A DNA stretch of 30,583 bases from an uncultured Steroidobacter sp. (GCA_946478975.1 CAMLEO010000050.1:1-30583); one strand, 5' to 3'. Shown: positions 8,177 through 17,401, counted from the stretch's first letter. Translations and numbers: made by a program. Notes: generated by a model from the sequence alone, not told the origin.

Positions 8177-9112
8177 CTAATGTTTGTTCAGCCATGCGCC
8201 CAGGCCCTGCGCGTTCAGCTCGATATCTGTGGCAAGAATGTCACGTAGGAAAGCTTCCGGCTGCGTGGATCCGCAGCGACGCAACTCGTGCAGATAGATA
8301 TCGGCGAACGCACGCTTGAGCTGCTCGTGCCGGTTCGGTTCGTTTGCTAACGCGCGTGCCGTGCTCACCATCGCATCGACTTGAGAGAGGAACTGCACGG
8401 CCAGCTGTTCGGGCTGCGTCACCGCGCCATAGTGAGTGAGATACATGAAGACGGGCCTGGCCTGCAAAAGCCTCGCAACGGTGGCATGCAACGCCTCCGG
8501 ATCGAACTGCACCGGCGCGGTGGCCGGCACCACGTGAGCCCCGCGAGGCGTATGCAGTTCGGGATATGCAATACCAAACGTATCGCCGGTGAACCAGCCG
8601 CGGCTCGCTTCATCCCAGATGGCGTGATGATGCTTCGCGTGGCCGGGCGAATCCATGAAACGCAGCGGCCGCCCCGCCAGCTCCACAACCATGCCGTCGC
8701 TGGTCGTCACGATTCGATCTTCGGGCACCGACACCAGCTCGCCGTAATCGCGATCGGCAATTTCCTGCCCGTAGACCGCGCGCACACCTTCCATGAGCAC
8801 GCTGGGATCGATCATGTGACGCGCACCGCGCGGATGGATGAGCATTTTCGCATTGGGCACGTGCTGCATCAGCAGGCCCGCACCACCTGCGTGATCGAGA
8901 TGCACATGCGTGGGGATGACGTACTCGACGTCGCCCGGCTCCAAGCCTTGCGCCTGCAACGCGGTCAGCAATCGAGGCACGGCATTGTTCGGGCCCGTGT
9001 CGATGAACGCAGCACGCCCGTTTTCGACGATGAGATAACTGGCATCGAAACGCGGCCGCACAAAACCGGTGTCGACGACGACAATGCCGTGCCCGAGCGA
9101 TTCCCAGATCAT
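8177..9112 (-). CDS. MBL-fold metallo-hydrolase
   Basis: 311 residues when started at the ATG at 9112 (MIWESLGHGIVVVDTGF), which matches the usual first strand of the fold and has GGGAGCG upstream. The frame stays open to 9205, but that extension would translate a tandem repeat and is unlikely. The metal motif THVHLDHAGG gives His 69, His 71, Asp 73 and His 74. PGHAKHHH (His 158) and FTGDTFG (Asp 177) supply the other ligands. The C-terminal part contains YLTHYG. The fold hydrolyses thioesters, lactones, phosphoesters and similar bonds; this subtype resembles glyoxalase-II-like or lactonase-like proteins of unknown substrate. It is divergent from the double TetR regulator, which is therefore a candidate controller. 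Confidence 0.85.
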   Translation of the reverse strand: MIWESLGHGIVVVDTGFVRPRFDASYLIVENGRAAFIDTGPNNAVPRLLTALQAQGLEPGDVEYVIPTHVHLDHAGGAGLLMQHVPNAKMLIHPRGARHMIDPSVLMEGVRAVYGQEIADRDYGELVSVPEDRIVTTSDGMVVELAGRPLRFMDSPGHAKHHHAIWDEASRGWFTGDTFGIAYPELHTPRGAHVVPATAPVQFDPEALHATVARLLQARPVFMYLTHYGAVTQPEQLAVQFLSQVDAMVSTARALANEPNRHEQLKRAFADIYLHELRRCGSTQPEAFLRDILATDIELNAQGLGAWLNKH

Positions 9113-9135
9113 ATGAATCGATGCGCTCCCCAATA

Positions 9136-9179
9136 ACATCCGCATGACATCTGCGTGACATCTGCATAACATCATAGCG
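9136..9179. repeat. 11-bp tandem repeat between divergent MBL and TetR genes
   Basis: Three head-to-tail 11-base units: ACATCCGCATG (9136-9146), ACATCTGCGTG (9147-9157) and ACATCTGCATA (9158-9168). A fourth, weaker unit at 9169-9179 starts ACATC. The 11-base spacing is close to one helical turn, so equivalent faces are aligned. It sits in the 120-bp divergent promoter region. Confidence 0.7.
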
Positions 9180-9235
9180 AATTGATAGGGCCGCCACGCT
9201 CGCAATTCGGCATCGATGCCGTTAGTTTATGGCCC

Positions 9236-10462
9236 GTGGCCAATCCAATTAAACAACCTGCCACCGAAAAATTTCACAAACGGCGGGAGATGATCGTCCG
9301 CGCAGCCATCGACGTCATGAACCGACGCGGTGTACGCGGCATGACACTGGCCGATGTCGCACGACGCCTCGACCTGGTCGCGCCGGCAGTCATGTATTAC
9401 TTCAAGAGCAAGGAGCAGCTCGCCGCAACCGTCTACTACCGCGCGATCGAACGTTACGAACAATTAATTTCCGCCGCACAGGCCGCGCCCACGGCGCCCG
9501 AAGCGTTGGAAATCTTCGTGCGCCGCTACCTGGATTTCCGGGCCGCTGAAAGCAACGGCGAAGTCGAGCCGATCGCACTGTTCAACGACATCCGCGCGCT
9601 GCAGGACCCAGGCGTCGGCGAAGCGTATGTGCAAATGTTTCGCAACGCACGCGCGCTGCTGCTGAAGCCGGGAATGCCGTCTGGGCTGGAGCGCATAGAT
9701 CACAACGCGCGCACGCATTTGCTGATATCCCAACTCGCGTGGGCTGTGGTCTGGCTGCCTCGCTACTACAGCGATGACTATCGGCGCCTAGCCGATCACA
9801 TGCTCGACATTCTAAAGAACGGCTTCCTGCCCTCGAGCGGTCAATGGTGCTCGCCGCAGCTGCAAGTCGCACCGGTCGCGGACAAAGACAAGAACAGCGC
9901 CGCGCGAGAAACATTTCTGCAGGCGGCGACGCTGCTGGTCAACGAGCGAGGTTATCTCGGCGCCTCGGTGCAGAAGATCTCCGAGCATCTGCATCTGACC
10001 AAGGGCGCTTTCTATCACCACCTGGACAACAAGGACGATTTGATCGTCGCCTGCTTCCGCCGCACGCTGGATATTTTGAAGCGCACGCTCAACGACGCCA
10101 GCACTGCAGGCAAGAGCGGCGCCGAGCATTTGATCGCAGCCTCGACGGCACTGGTGGAATATCAGGTCGGCGGCAACACGCCGCTGTTGCGCACGTCGGC
10201 ACTGACATCGGTGCCGGAAGAAATGAGTGCGAAGCTGGTGGCGGAATTCGATCGCGCGTCGGGCCGCATTTCGCTGGCGCTCACCGACGGCATCATCGAC
10301 GGCTCGCTGCGCCCGGTCGATACAAACATCGGTTCGCAGATGATTACAGCGATGATCAATGCCGCCGCCGAAGTGCATTCCTGGGCGCCGGACCTCACGC
10401 CGCAGAACGTGGCGAAGGTCTATGTGCGCCCGATATTCGAAGGCCTATTCTGCGGCAGGTGA
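9236..10462 (+). CDS. Tandem (double) TetR/AcrR-type transcriptional regulator
   Basis: 408 residues from a GTG at 9236, the first start giving a normal TetR N-terminus; a TTG at 9182 would add 18 residues. The protein is about twice the usual TetR length and contains two complete units. Unit 1 has its DNA-binding helices at about 15-60 (TLADVARRLDLVAPAVMYYF) with ligand-domain helices to about 195. Unit 2 begins near 222 (AARETFLQAATLLVNERG) with a second helix-turn-helix at 239-263 (ISEHLHLTKGAFYHHLDNK) and its own ligand domain. Divergent from the MBL gene with an 11-bp repeat between them, and convergent with the RND pump gene, whose end it overlaps by 18 bases. Regulation of either neighbour is plausible but inferred. 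Confidence 0.87.
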   Translation: MANPIKQPATEKFHKRREMIVRAAIDVMNRRGVRGMTLADVARRLDLVAPAVMYYFKSKEQLAATVYYRAIERYEQLISAAQAAPTAPEALEIFVRRYLDFRAAESNGEVEPIALFNDIRALQDPGVGEAYVQMFRNARALLLKPGMPSGLERIDHNARTHLLISQLAWAVVWLPRYYSDDYRRLADHMLDILKNGFLPSSGQWCSPQLQVAPVADKDKNSAARETFLQAATLLVNERGYLGASVQKISEHLHLTKGAFYHHLDNKDDLIVACFRRTLDILKRTLNDASTAGKSGAEHLIAASTALVEYQVGGNTPLLRTSALTSVPEEMSAKLVAEFDRASGRISLALTDGIIDGSLRPVDTNIGSQMITAMINAAAEVHSWAPDLTPQNVAKVYVRPIFEGLFCGR

Positions 10463-13400
10463 GCGGCCGTTCGGCGGTTCCTCGCGACGATGCTGGCCCA
10501 ACATTCCGTCCAGCATGCGACTGACATGCTCGGGCGACTTCGTACGGCGGGCGACAATCGAATACACCGCCGGCACTGCGAACAACGTCAGAAACACCGA
10601 GACGATCGTGCCGTAGAACACCACGATACCGATCGGGATGCGCTGCTCCGATCCCGCGCCGGTTGCGAACAACAGCGGCAGCGCGCCGAACGCCGTACAC
10701 AGGCTCGTCATCAACACCGGACGCAGGCGGGTCTCGGCGGCGTTCACGACCGCTTCGGTGAACTCCACGCCCTTATCGCGCAGCTGATTGGCGAACTCGA
10801 CGATCAGCACGCCGTTCTTGGCCGCGATGCCGATCAGCATGATGACGGCGATCTGGCTGAAGATGTTGATCGTGGACCCATACAACTTCAGCCCGAACAC
10901 CGCGCCGAGCAGCGCCAGCGGCACGGTCACCATGATGATGGCCGGATGCACGAAGCTCTCAAACTGCGCCGCCAGCACCAGGAACACGATGGCAAGCGCA
11001 AAAAAGAACGTCGTGAACATCTGTTTGCCGGAGCGCAGATATTCCTCCGACTCGCCGTCCCACATCAGCTTGGCTTCCGGCGGCAACTCACGGGCGACGG
11101 TGGCGGTGAACCAGTCGATCGCCTCGCTCAATTCATAGCCCGGCGCGAGGTCGGCACGAATCTCCACCGCACGGAAGCGATTGAAACGTGGCAACTGCAC
11201 TGCGCCCGAAGATTCCTCCACCCGCACCACGTTCGACAGCGGCACCAGCTCACCGGTGCGTGATGAGCGCACACGGATGTTTGTTAGATCCGTGATCGTC
11301 TCCCGCGCCGTGTCGCTCGCTTGCAGGATCACGTCGTACTCGCGACCGCGATCCACATACGTGGTCACGATGCGCGAGCCGAGAACTGTTTCCAGCGTAC
11401 GACCGACGGTCTGCAACGACACGCCCAACTCGGCGGCGCGGCTGCGATCGATCGACACGCGCAGCTGCGGCTTGCGTTCCTTATAGTTTGTATCAACGTT
11501 GCGCAGGCCGGGGTTCTGACGCGCCAGGTCGAGCATCTTCGCCGACCATTGCGACAGCGATTGATAATCGGGCCCGCCGAGCACCGCTTCGAACGGACGA
11601 CCGACGCCGCGGCGGCCCAGGCTGCCGGGCTGACCAGCCTGGATTCGCACACCGGCCATCTTGCTGGCCTCGTTGACGATTGAGTTCGTCACTTCCCGCG
11701 CCGAACGCGTTCGCTCGCGCCAGTCTTTCAGGATCATCACCGCACGCGCCGAATTCACATCGCCCGTGGGCGCTCCGCCCTGCCCGCCCGGAATGCGCAC
11801 CAGCACGTGCTCGATGTCGCCGTACTTCTCTTTTTCTTTGAAGATGATGGCTTCGAGCCGGCGCGCATAGCCTTCGATGTAATCGAAGCTCGACCCTTCC
11901 GGGCCTTCGATGTTGACATACGCGCGGCCTGCGTCCGGCACCGGCGCGAATTCGCGAGGCAGCGTGACGAACGTCACCGCACCCAACAACACGAGCGCCA
12001 CGACGCCGGCGATCACCAGCCACGGCCGACGAATCAACGAATGCAGCCGTCGCTCATACACCTGCGCGAGACGGCGGAAGAAACGATCCACCGCCTTGGC
12101 AAAACGATTGCTGTGCGTGGTGCTGTCCGGCAGCTTCGACGCCATCATCGGTGCGAGACTCAACGCCACCAGCGCCGAGAACAGCACCGACGCGGCCAGC
12201 GTAAATCCAAACTCGCTGAACAACCGCCCGAGATCGCCGGGCAGGAACGAGATGGGAATAAACACCGCGGCCAAGGTCAGCGTGGTCGCGATCACTGCAA
12301 AGCCGATTTCCTGGCTGCCGGTGACGGCGGCCACCAGCGGCGGCTCGCCCATCTCGGCGCGACGATGCACGTTCTCCAGCACCACGATAGCGTCGTCGAC
12401 GACCAGGCCGATGGCGAGCACCAGGCCCAGCAGGGTGAGCACGTTCACCGAGTAGCCCATCGCATACATCACGATGAACGACGCAATGATCGAGACCGGA
12501 ATCGTCACCGCCGGAATCAACGTCGCCCGCAAGCTGCCGAGGAAGGCATAAATCACCGCGAGCACGGAGACGAGCGCGATGGCGACGGCGATCAACACCT
12601 CGTGCAGCGCCGCTTCGATGGCCACCGCGTTGTCGACAGAAACATTGAGGTGCGCGCCTCGCGGCAGCGATTCCTGCATGCGGGCGATTTCGGCACGCAC
12701 GCCATGCGCGATCTCCAGCGTGTTCGCTTTCGATTGCGCCTCGATGGTCAGCGACACGCCGGCGCCGCCATCGTATTTCGTGAGCGTGCGTTCGTTTTCG
12801 GCGGCGAGCTGCACGTTGGCAACTTCGCTCAGACGAATCAAATGACCGTCCTGGCCGCGAGCGATGACGAGCTCGCGGAAATCCTGCTCGCTGTCCAAGC
12901 CGACGACCGTGCGCAGGGAGAATTCACGCGTGCGAGATTCGAGCCGGCCGGCGGGCAGCTCGACGTTCTCTCGTCGCAGGGCATCTTCCACATCGGCGAC
13001 TGTGAGCTGACGCGCGGCCAATGCCTGGCGATCCAGCCAGATGCGCATGGAATAACGTCGACCGCCGCCGATGGAAACGCGCGCGACGCCCGGCACCGTC
13101 GACAACCGGTCGATCAAATTGCGCTCGGCGTAATCGGTGATTTCCAGCACCGACATGGTGTCGGAGCTGAAGTGAATGAACATCACGGGATCGGCGCTGG
13201 CGTCGGCCTTCAACACTTCCGGCGGATCGGCTTCTTCCGGCAAGTTGCCGAGCACACGTGACACGCGATCGCGCACGTCGTTAGCTGCGCCGTCCACGTC
13301 GCGATTGACGTCGAACTCGATGCGCACCTGCGAACGTTCGTCCTGGCTGTCGGACTCGATTTTCAGAATGCCTTCGATGCCGGCGATCGAGTCTTCGATC

Positions 13401-13597
13401 ACCTGCGTGATCTTGGTTTCGATCACCGGTGCGGAGGCGCCGCTGTAATTGGTCGTGACCGAAACGACCGGCCGATCGATGTCCGGATACTCGCGAATCG
13501 ACAGGCGCTGCAACGACACCAGCCCCAAGATCACCAGCAGCAGACTGATGACGGTCGCAAAGACCGGCCGCCGCACCGACAACTCGGAAAGTTTCAC
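10445..13597 (-). CDS. RND-family multidrug efflux permease (AcrB/MexB-like, HAE1 type)
   Basis: 1050 residues, the full family length. The start is a GTG with GGAG seven bases upstream. MKLSELSVRRPVFATVIS and SIREYPDIDRPVVSV are the typical N-terminus (TM1 and first porter segment). The proton-relay motif GLVVDDAIVVLENV with paired Asp residues lies in TM4, and the second half repeats the pattern with a large periplasmic domain and GIAAKNGVLIVEFANQLR in TM10. The trimer exports drugs, detergents or lipophilic compounds by proton exchange and needs a membrane fusion protein and an outer-membrane channel. The fusion-protein gene lies 48 bases upstream but is interrupted, and no channel gene is present in the window. 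The 3' end overlaps the double TetR gene on the opposite strand. Confidence 0.95.
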   Translation of the reverse strand: MKLSELSVRRPVFATVISLLLVILGLVSLQRLSIREYPDIDRPVVSVTTNYSGASAPVIETKITQVIEDSIAGIEGILKIESDSQDERSQVRIEFDVNRDVDGAANDVRDRVSRVLGNLPEEADPPEVLKADASADPVMFIHFSSDTMSVLEITDYAERNLIDRLSTVPGVARVSIGGGRRYSMRIWLDRQALAARQLTVADVEDALRRENVELPAGRLESRTREFSLRTVVGLDSEQDFRELVIARGQDGHLIRLSEVANVQLAAENERTLTKYDGGAGVSLTIEAQSKANTLEIAHGVRAEIARMQESLPRGAHLNVSVDNAVAIEAALHEVLIAVAIALVSVLAVIYAFLGSLRATLIPAVTIPVSIIASFIVMYAMGYSVNVLTLLGLVLAIGLVVDDAIVVLENVHRRAEMGEPPLVAAVTGSQEIGFAVIATTLTLAAVFIPISFLPGDLGRLFSEFGFTLAASVLFSALVALSLAPMMASKLPDSTTHSNRFAKAVDRFFRRLAQVYERRLHSLIRRPWLVIAGVVALVLLGAVTFVTLPREFAPVPDAGRAYVNIEGPEGSSFDYIEGYARRLEAIIFKEKEKYGDIEHVLVRIPGGQGGAPTGDVNSARAVMILKDWRERTRSAREVTNSIVNEASKMAGVRIQAGQPGSLGRRGVGRPFEAVLGGPDYQSLSQWSAKMLDLARQNPGLRNVDTNYKERKPQLRVSIDRSRAAELGVSLQTVGRTLETVLGSRIVTTYVDRGREYDVILQASDTARETITDLTNIRVRSSRTGELVPLSNVVRVEESSGAVQLPRFNRFRAVEIRADLAPGYELSEAIDWFTATVARELPPEAKLMWDGESEEYLRSGKQMFTTFFFALAIVFLVLAAQFESFVHPAIIMVTVPLALLGAVFGLKLYGSTINIFSQIAVIMLIGIAAKNGVLIVEFANQLRDKGVEFTEAVVNAAETRLRPVLMTSLCTAFGALPLLFATGAGSEQRIPIGIVVFYGTIVSVFLTLFAVPAVYSIVARRTKSPEHVSRMLDGMLGQHRREEPPNGRSPAAE

Positions 13598-13645
13598 GTC
13601 ATTACTCCACGCCGCGCGGCGTCGGATGTGCGATCCCGAGTGTCA

Positions 13646-14734
13646 TCATGAGCTCGGCCTGTCGTCTTTCGCAGCGAGCGCCTGCTGCACATTCACCTTG
13701 GTGCCGTCGCGAAGGTTCTGCGTGCCTTCGGCGACCACGACTTCGTGCTCTTGCAGGCCGGCGACGATCTCGACCTCGCCGGGGCGGCGCTTGCCGAGCT
13801 TCACTTCGCGACGCTGGGCGACGTTGTTCTCCAGCACGAATACATATGTATGCCCCTGCTCCGGCACGATCGCGCCTTCGGGCACGAGCAGCGCCGGCGC
13901 CACTTCGCCGAGCAAACGCACAGTCATGAACATGCCGGGCCGGAGCTCGCCTTTGGGATTCGGCAGCTCGGCGCGCACGGCGATGGAGCGTGTCACCGGG
14001 TCGACGCGGGAATCCAGGTTCGACACCTTGCCATGGAACTCACGCCCGGGAAGGCCTGCGGTCGCGGCGACCACCGGCAGGTTCTTTTTCAACGCATGGA
14101 TATAAGTTTCCGCGACCGTGAAATCGAGCTTGATCAACGTCGCGTCATCCAGTGTCGTAATCACGGAGCCTGGGCTCACCAGGCTGCCCACGCTCACGCG
14201 TCGAAAGCCGGTGTTGCCGTCGAAGCTCGCACGAATGATCGTGTCCGCGAGACGCGCCTTGGCTACGTCGACGCGTGCCTGATTCCCCTTGAGCGTCGCT
14301 TCGATCAGGTCGAGCTGCGATTCGGACAGCGCCTTGCTGGTGAACAAATCACGACTGCGTTTGAATTGATTTTGACTTTCGGCGAGCGCGGCCTCCGCTT
14401 AGGCCAGCGACGCGCGCGCTTCGGCGCCGTCGAGCTCGACCAGGATTTCGCCCTTGTGCACGCGATCGCCTTCTTTGAAGCGAATCGCGGTGACAGTGTT
14501 CGACGCCTTGGATGTGACTTCGACCGACTCGTTGGCGCGAGCCGTGCCGACTGCTTCGATCTCCAGGCCCATCGGCTGCAAGGTCGCGGTCGCGGTGACC
14601 ACTTCGACCGCTTGCGATCCCGCCTTCTTGGCCGCGCCCGGCTGCTGCCCGGAGCAGGCGGCAAGAGCGATCAGGAGCGTCGCATGCAATGCGAACGACA
14701 GCTGTCGCGAGCGGCGGGAGGATCGATCTGACAT
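13646..14734 (-). pseudogene. RND efflux membrane fusion protein (HlyD/AcrA-like), interrupted by in-frame TAA
   Basis: Two pieces in the same frame form one adaptor of about 362 codons, separated only by a TAA at 14399-14401. The first piece (111 residues) has a lipoprotein signal with lipobox LAAC, then the biotinyl/lipoyl half-domain (ASNTVTAIRFKEGDRV, ILVELDGAEARASLA). The second continues AEAALAESQNQF through the coiled coil, the second lipoyl half, the beta-barrel (LIKLDFTVAE) and the membrane-proximal domain (VPEGAIVPEQGHTYVFV). Nothing else is lost. The position before AEAAL commonly carries Gln in this family, so a CAA-to-TAA transition would explain it. A TTG at 14347 could only restart a truncated protein without lipid anchor. 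A sequencing error, or suppression, is possible. Confidence 0.85.
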
Positions 14735-14907
14735 GAGTCGTTCCGTTTATACGTAAATCATGCACGCGCGCAGTCGCGCGACGCGCATCGGCCAGGGTGG
14801 CGCGAATGGTACTCCCGCGCCGAGGCGGTACGGGCTAACTGATATACGTGTAATTCAGCAATCCTGACGGGACGCTGACATTTCTTGTAAACCCGTGTCA
14901 GGCCCGC

Positions 14908-15453
14908 CTAGGCCCGGAAGCGCCGGGCGAACTCGACCACTTGGGCGGCCAGCATCTCGAGCTGAACCGACACGCGATCGTCCTGAATCGCCGTGTTGAT
15001 GGTGACACCCAAGGGCGTGGGCCAGCCTCGCAGGGCGTGAACGATGGTGCGCACCGAAGTCAGCGTCGTCCCCGCTCCCTGCCAGCCATACGCCGTCACG
15101 ATGCAGCCGACCGCACGGCCATCGAGATACGGCCGGCGCTCATCGCGCAGGTCTTCGAGCAGATCGATCGCGTTCTTCAACAATCCCGACATGCCGGCGT
15201 GGTAAGCGGGCGTGGCGAGAATGAGCCCGTCAGCGTCGCGAACGCTGGCGACGAAGCGCTGTTGCTCGGCAGTTCGTGCGGTTTCTTCGGGCGAATACAG
15301 CGGCAACGCGGCGAGTTGGGGGCCGGCGATCACTTCGGTGCTCGCGCCCAGTTTTTCGGCGGCCGCGAGGCAGGCGACCAGCGCTTTTTCCGTCGAGGAT
15401 CCGGCCTTGGTCGTGCCGCCGATTCCGACGATGCGCAGGGGCGAGTTCGACAT
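14908..15453 (-). CDS. NADPH-dependent FMN reductase (flavodoxin-like)
   Basis: 181 residues from the ATG at 15453; the SD-like GGAG in the repeat upstream supports this start over one six codons earlier. The flavodoxin fold is visible: IVGIGGTTKAGSSTEKAL (phosphate-binding loop, about 5-22), then DADGLILATPAYHAGMSGLLKNAIDLL (about 75-101), the flavin-contact segment of NADPH:FMN reductases, and GRAVGCIVTAYGW. Enzymes of this family reduce FMN or act as NAD(P)H quinone or azo reductases in the cytoplasm. The gene is downstream of the histidine kinase gene on the same strand (66 bases) and 173 bases from the efflux operon. Its in vivo substrate is not evident. Confidence 0.88.
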   Translation of the reverse strand: MSNSPLRIVGIGGTTKAGSSTEKALVACLAAAEKLGASTEVIAGPQLAALPLYSPEETARTAEQQRFVASVRDADGLILATPAYHAGMSGLLKNAIDLLEDLRDERRPYLDGRAVGCIVTAYGWQGAGTTLTSVRTIVHALRGWPTPLGVTINTAIQDDRVSVQLEMLAAQVVEFARRFRA

Positions 15454-15491
15454 CCAACAGCTCCGACCCAACAGCTACGACCCAACAGCTA
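15448..15491. repeat. 14-bp tandem repeat at the FMN reductase start
   Basis: Two identical copies of CGACCCAACAGCTA (15464-15477 and 15478-15491) follow a diverged copy at 15448-15463 that contains the start codon of the FMN reductase. In the diverged copy the minus strand reads GGAG eight bases before the ATG, so the ribosome site lies inside the repeat. Confidence 0.7.
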
Positions 15492-15519
15492 CGACACGGG
15501 AGCTGAAACCATAGCACGC

Positions 15520-17328
15520 TCAGACCACCGACTCCGCCGGCATGCGTGCGGCGGCCGCAGCCGGCAGCGTGAATCGGAAGATCGCGCCACGGCCCGGTTC
15601 GCTGTCGACCGTGATCTTGCCGCCGTAGCGACGCACGATGCGCGAGACGATCGCGAGCCCGATGCCGACGCCGGGGAATTCAGCAGCCGTGTGCATGCGC
15701 TGGAATGGCTCGAACAAGCGCTCCGAGCACGACATATCGAAGCCTGCACCGTTGTCTCGAACCGAGAACACGACGCCGCCGGTGGCCTGCGTGCAGCTCA
15801 TCTCGACGCGGGCGTTCGAGATGCGCGAGGTGTATTTCCAAGCGTTGCCGAGCAGATTGCCGAGCAGGCTCTTCATCAATCTCGGATCGGCATAAGCGAT
15901 CAGGTTCGGCGCAATCAGGAACTCGACTTTGTGCTTGGGATATTGCTGCCGCAGATCCTCGGCGATGCTGCGTGCGAGCGCCGAGAGATCGACACGCTCG
16001 TTCAACAATTCCTGCCGTGAAACGCGCGCCAGCGACAACAGGCCGTCGATGATCTCGGACGAGCGCATGACGTTGGATTGAATGCGATCGATGCGCTGAC
16101 GAATCATGTCCGTCATCGCGTGTCGCAACTCATCGCGGAGCAAGCCGGCTTGTCCGGCGATCGTGCCCAACGGCGAGCGCAGATCGTGCGAAGCGGACGC
16201 AGTGAATGCCTCCAGCTCTTGATTCGTGAGCGCGAGCTGCTGATTCGCTTCCTGCAGCTCGGTGGTGCGAGCCGCGACTCGATCTTCGAGCTCGGCGTTG
16301 AGCTGCGCGAGGTTGTTATTCGCCGCTTCCAGGCGATTGATGAAATGTCTCAGCAGCACGGTGAGCGCGATGAACAGCACTGAGATGCCGGCCAGCACGA
16401 CGGTCAGGCTGCGCGTGCGATCGTGCCACTGCTGCAGAATCGCCGACTTCTCGCGCCCCGCGGTGACCGAGAGCCGATAACCGCTGATACGACGGATGGC
16501 ATAAATCCATATGCCGTCCGCGAACGGACTGGGCGCCTCGATGAAGCCGCCGTCCGGCGTGAACGCAGAGCCGATGTACACGGCGCTGCCACGCACGTGC
16601 AGGTGTTGTTCTTTGTGACTGATGGCGGGCATCGGCACTCGCAACAGCAGATCGCCGGAGGTCGAGGTGAGACTGAGCGCGCCGTCCTGGATTGCCATCG
16701 GTTCATACAACTGATCCAGCGCCTCGACCCCCAACAGTGCGCCGACCCACACCGCTGCACCCGAGCTGTCCGTGGTTCGAACCGCGATGGGAATCGCCCG
16801 CTGGGAGGTCTGAACCGGGTCGCCGATGGTGCTGCCGATATAAACATCCCGACTCTCGTTGAATGCGCCTTGCAGCCATGCGGGCGGCGCGGGCAGCGTC
16901 TGCATGTCGTGATTGCGAACGGCGGCGACGAATCGATTGGGAGTGGCGACGAACAGGGCCCGGACGTACTCGCCGCTGCTCAGCTCCCGCGCCAGCAGTT
17001 CGGCGGTTTTGGCGACCGGCACTTCCATCACGCCGCCCTGGCCGTCGATGGCTTCGGCAGCGGTTCGGGCCGCGCCCAGGCTGTCGTTCAGGACCGCCTG
17101 CATGTGGACGTACATGCCGGAAGCGATGGCGCGGAGCTCGTGGCGAGCGGATTCGAGCGTATCGGCCTTGTCGCCGTACACCCGCCAGGCCGCGTAGGCC
17201 CAGACTATGACGAGAATGAGAACAGATTGCGCGACCACCGCACGCTTGACGAAGCGCGGCAGCGCTCTATCGATGAACCCTCGCTGTGGCGTGCTTCCTG
17301 CTACGCGGTACCCGTTGCCATCCGTCAT
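15520..17328 (-). CDS. Membrane sensor histidine kinase with periplasmic Cache-like domain
   Basis: 602 residues. Membrane segments at about 31-50 and 307-327 flank a large periplasmic sensor (51-305) resembling double-Cache domains (RALFVATPNRFVAAVRNHD, then VYIGSTIGDPV and AVWVGALLGVEALDQLY). A coiled coil (332-372) leads to the HisKA domain with phospho-acceptor His 381 in ASASHDLRSPLGTI. The ATPase domain is complete: N box GNLLGNAWKYTS, G1 DNGAGFDM, F box LFEPFQRMH and G2 GVGIGLAIVSRIVRRYGG. It should autophosphorylate on ATP and pass phosphate to a response regulator, but none is encoded in the window (orphan kinase). The ligand is unknown; Cache domains often bind small organic molecules. 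It ends 66 bases before the FMN reductase. Confidence 0.92.
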   Translation of the reverse strand: MTDGNGYRVAGSTPQRGFIDRALPRFVKRAVVAQSVLILVIVWAYAAWRVYGDKADTLESARHELRAIASGMYVHMQAVLNDSLGAARTAAEAIDGQGGVMEVPVAKTAELLARELSSGEYVRALFVATPNRFVAAVRNHDMQTLPAPPAWLQGAFNESRDVYIGSTIGDPVQTSQRAIPIAVRTTDSSGAAVWVGALLGVEALDQLYEPMAIQDGALSLTSTSGDLLLRVPMPAISHKEQHLHVRGSAVYIGSAFTPDGGFIEAPSPFADGIWIYAIRRISGYRLSVTAGREKSAILQQWHDRTRSLTVVLAGISVLFIALTVLLRHFINRLEAANNNLAQLNAELEDRVAARTTELQEANQQLALTNQELEAFTASASHDLRSPLGTIAGQAGLLRDELRHAMTDMIRQRIDRIQSNVMRSSEIIDGLLSLARVSRQELLNERVDLSALARSIAEDLRQQYPKHKVEFLIAPNLIAYADPRLMKSLLGNLLGNAWKYTSRISNARVEMSCTQATGGVVFSVRDNGAGFDMSCSERLFEPFQRMHTAAEFPGVGIGLAIVSRIVRRYGGKITVDSEPGRGAIFRFTLPAAAAARMPAESVV

Positions 17329-17401
17329 GAGTTGTCCGTGCGAGTTCTTCTTCGCGCCGGCAGTCTCTCATGCGAGGAAATATCTCGCCACTCAACAACA
17401 A

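Noticed and set aside
9113..9205. N-terminal extension of the MBL-fold protein
   Set aside because: It would translate the 11-bp tandem repeat and place 31 unusual residues before the first strand of the fold. The ATG at 9112 has a GGGAG-like site.
11807..13261. Open frame of 484 codons on the plus strand
   Set aside because: It is fully antisense to the RND permease gene. Its translation is rich in His, Arg and Gln with no fold-like pattern, as expected for a shadow frame in GC-rich DNA.
14399..14734. The first half of the efflux adaptor as an independent small lipoprotein gene
   Set aside because: The sequence stops in the middle of the lipoyl/coiled-coil junction and resumes in the same frame right after the stop, so it is one interrupted gene.
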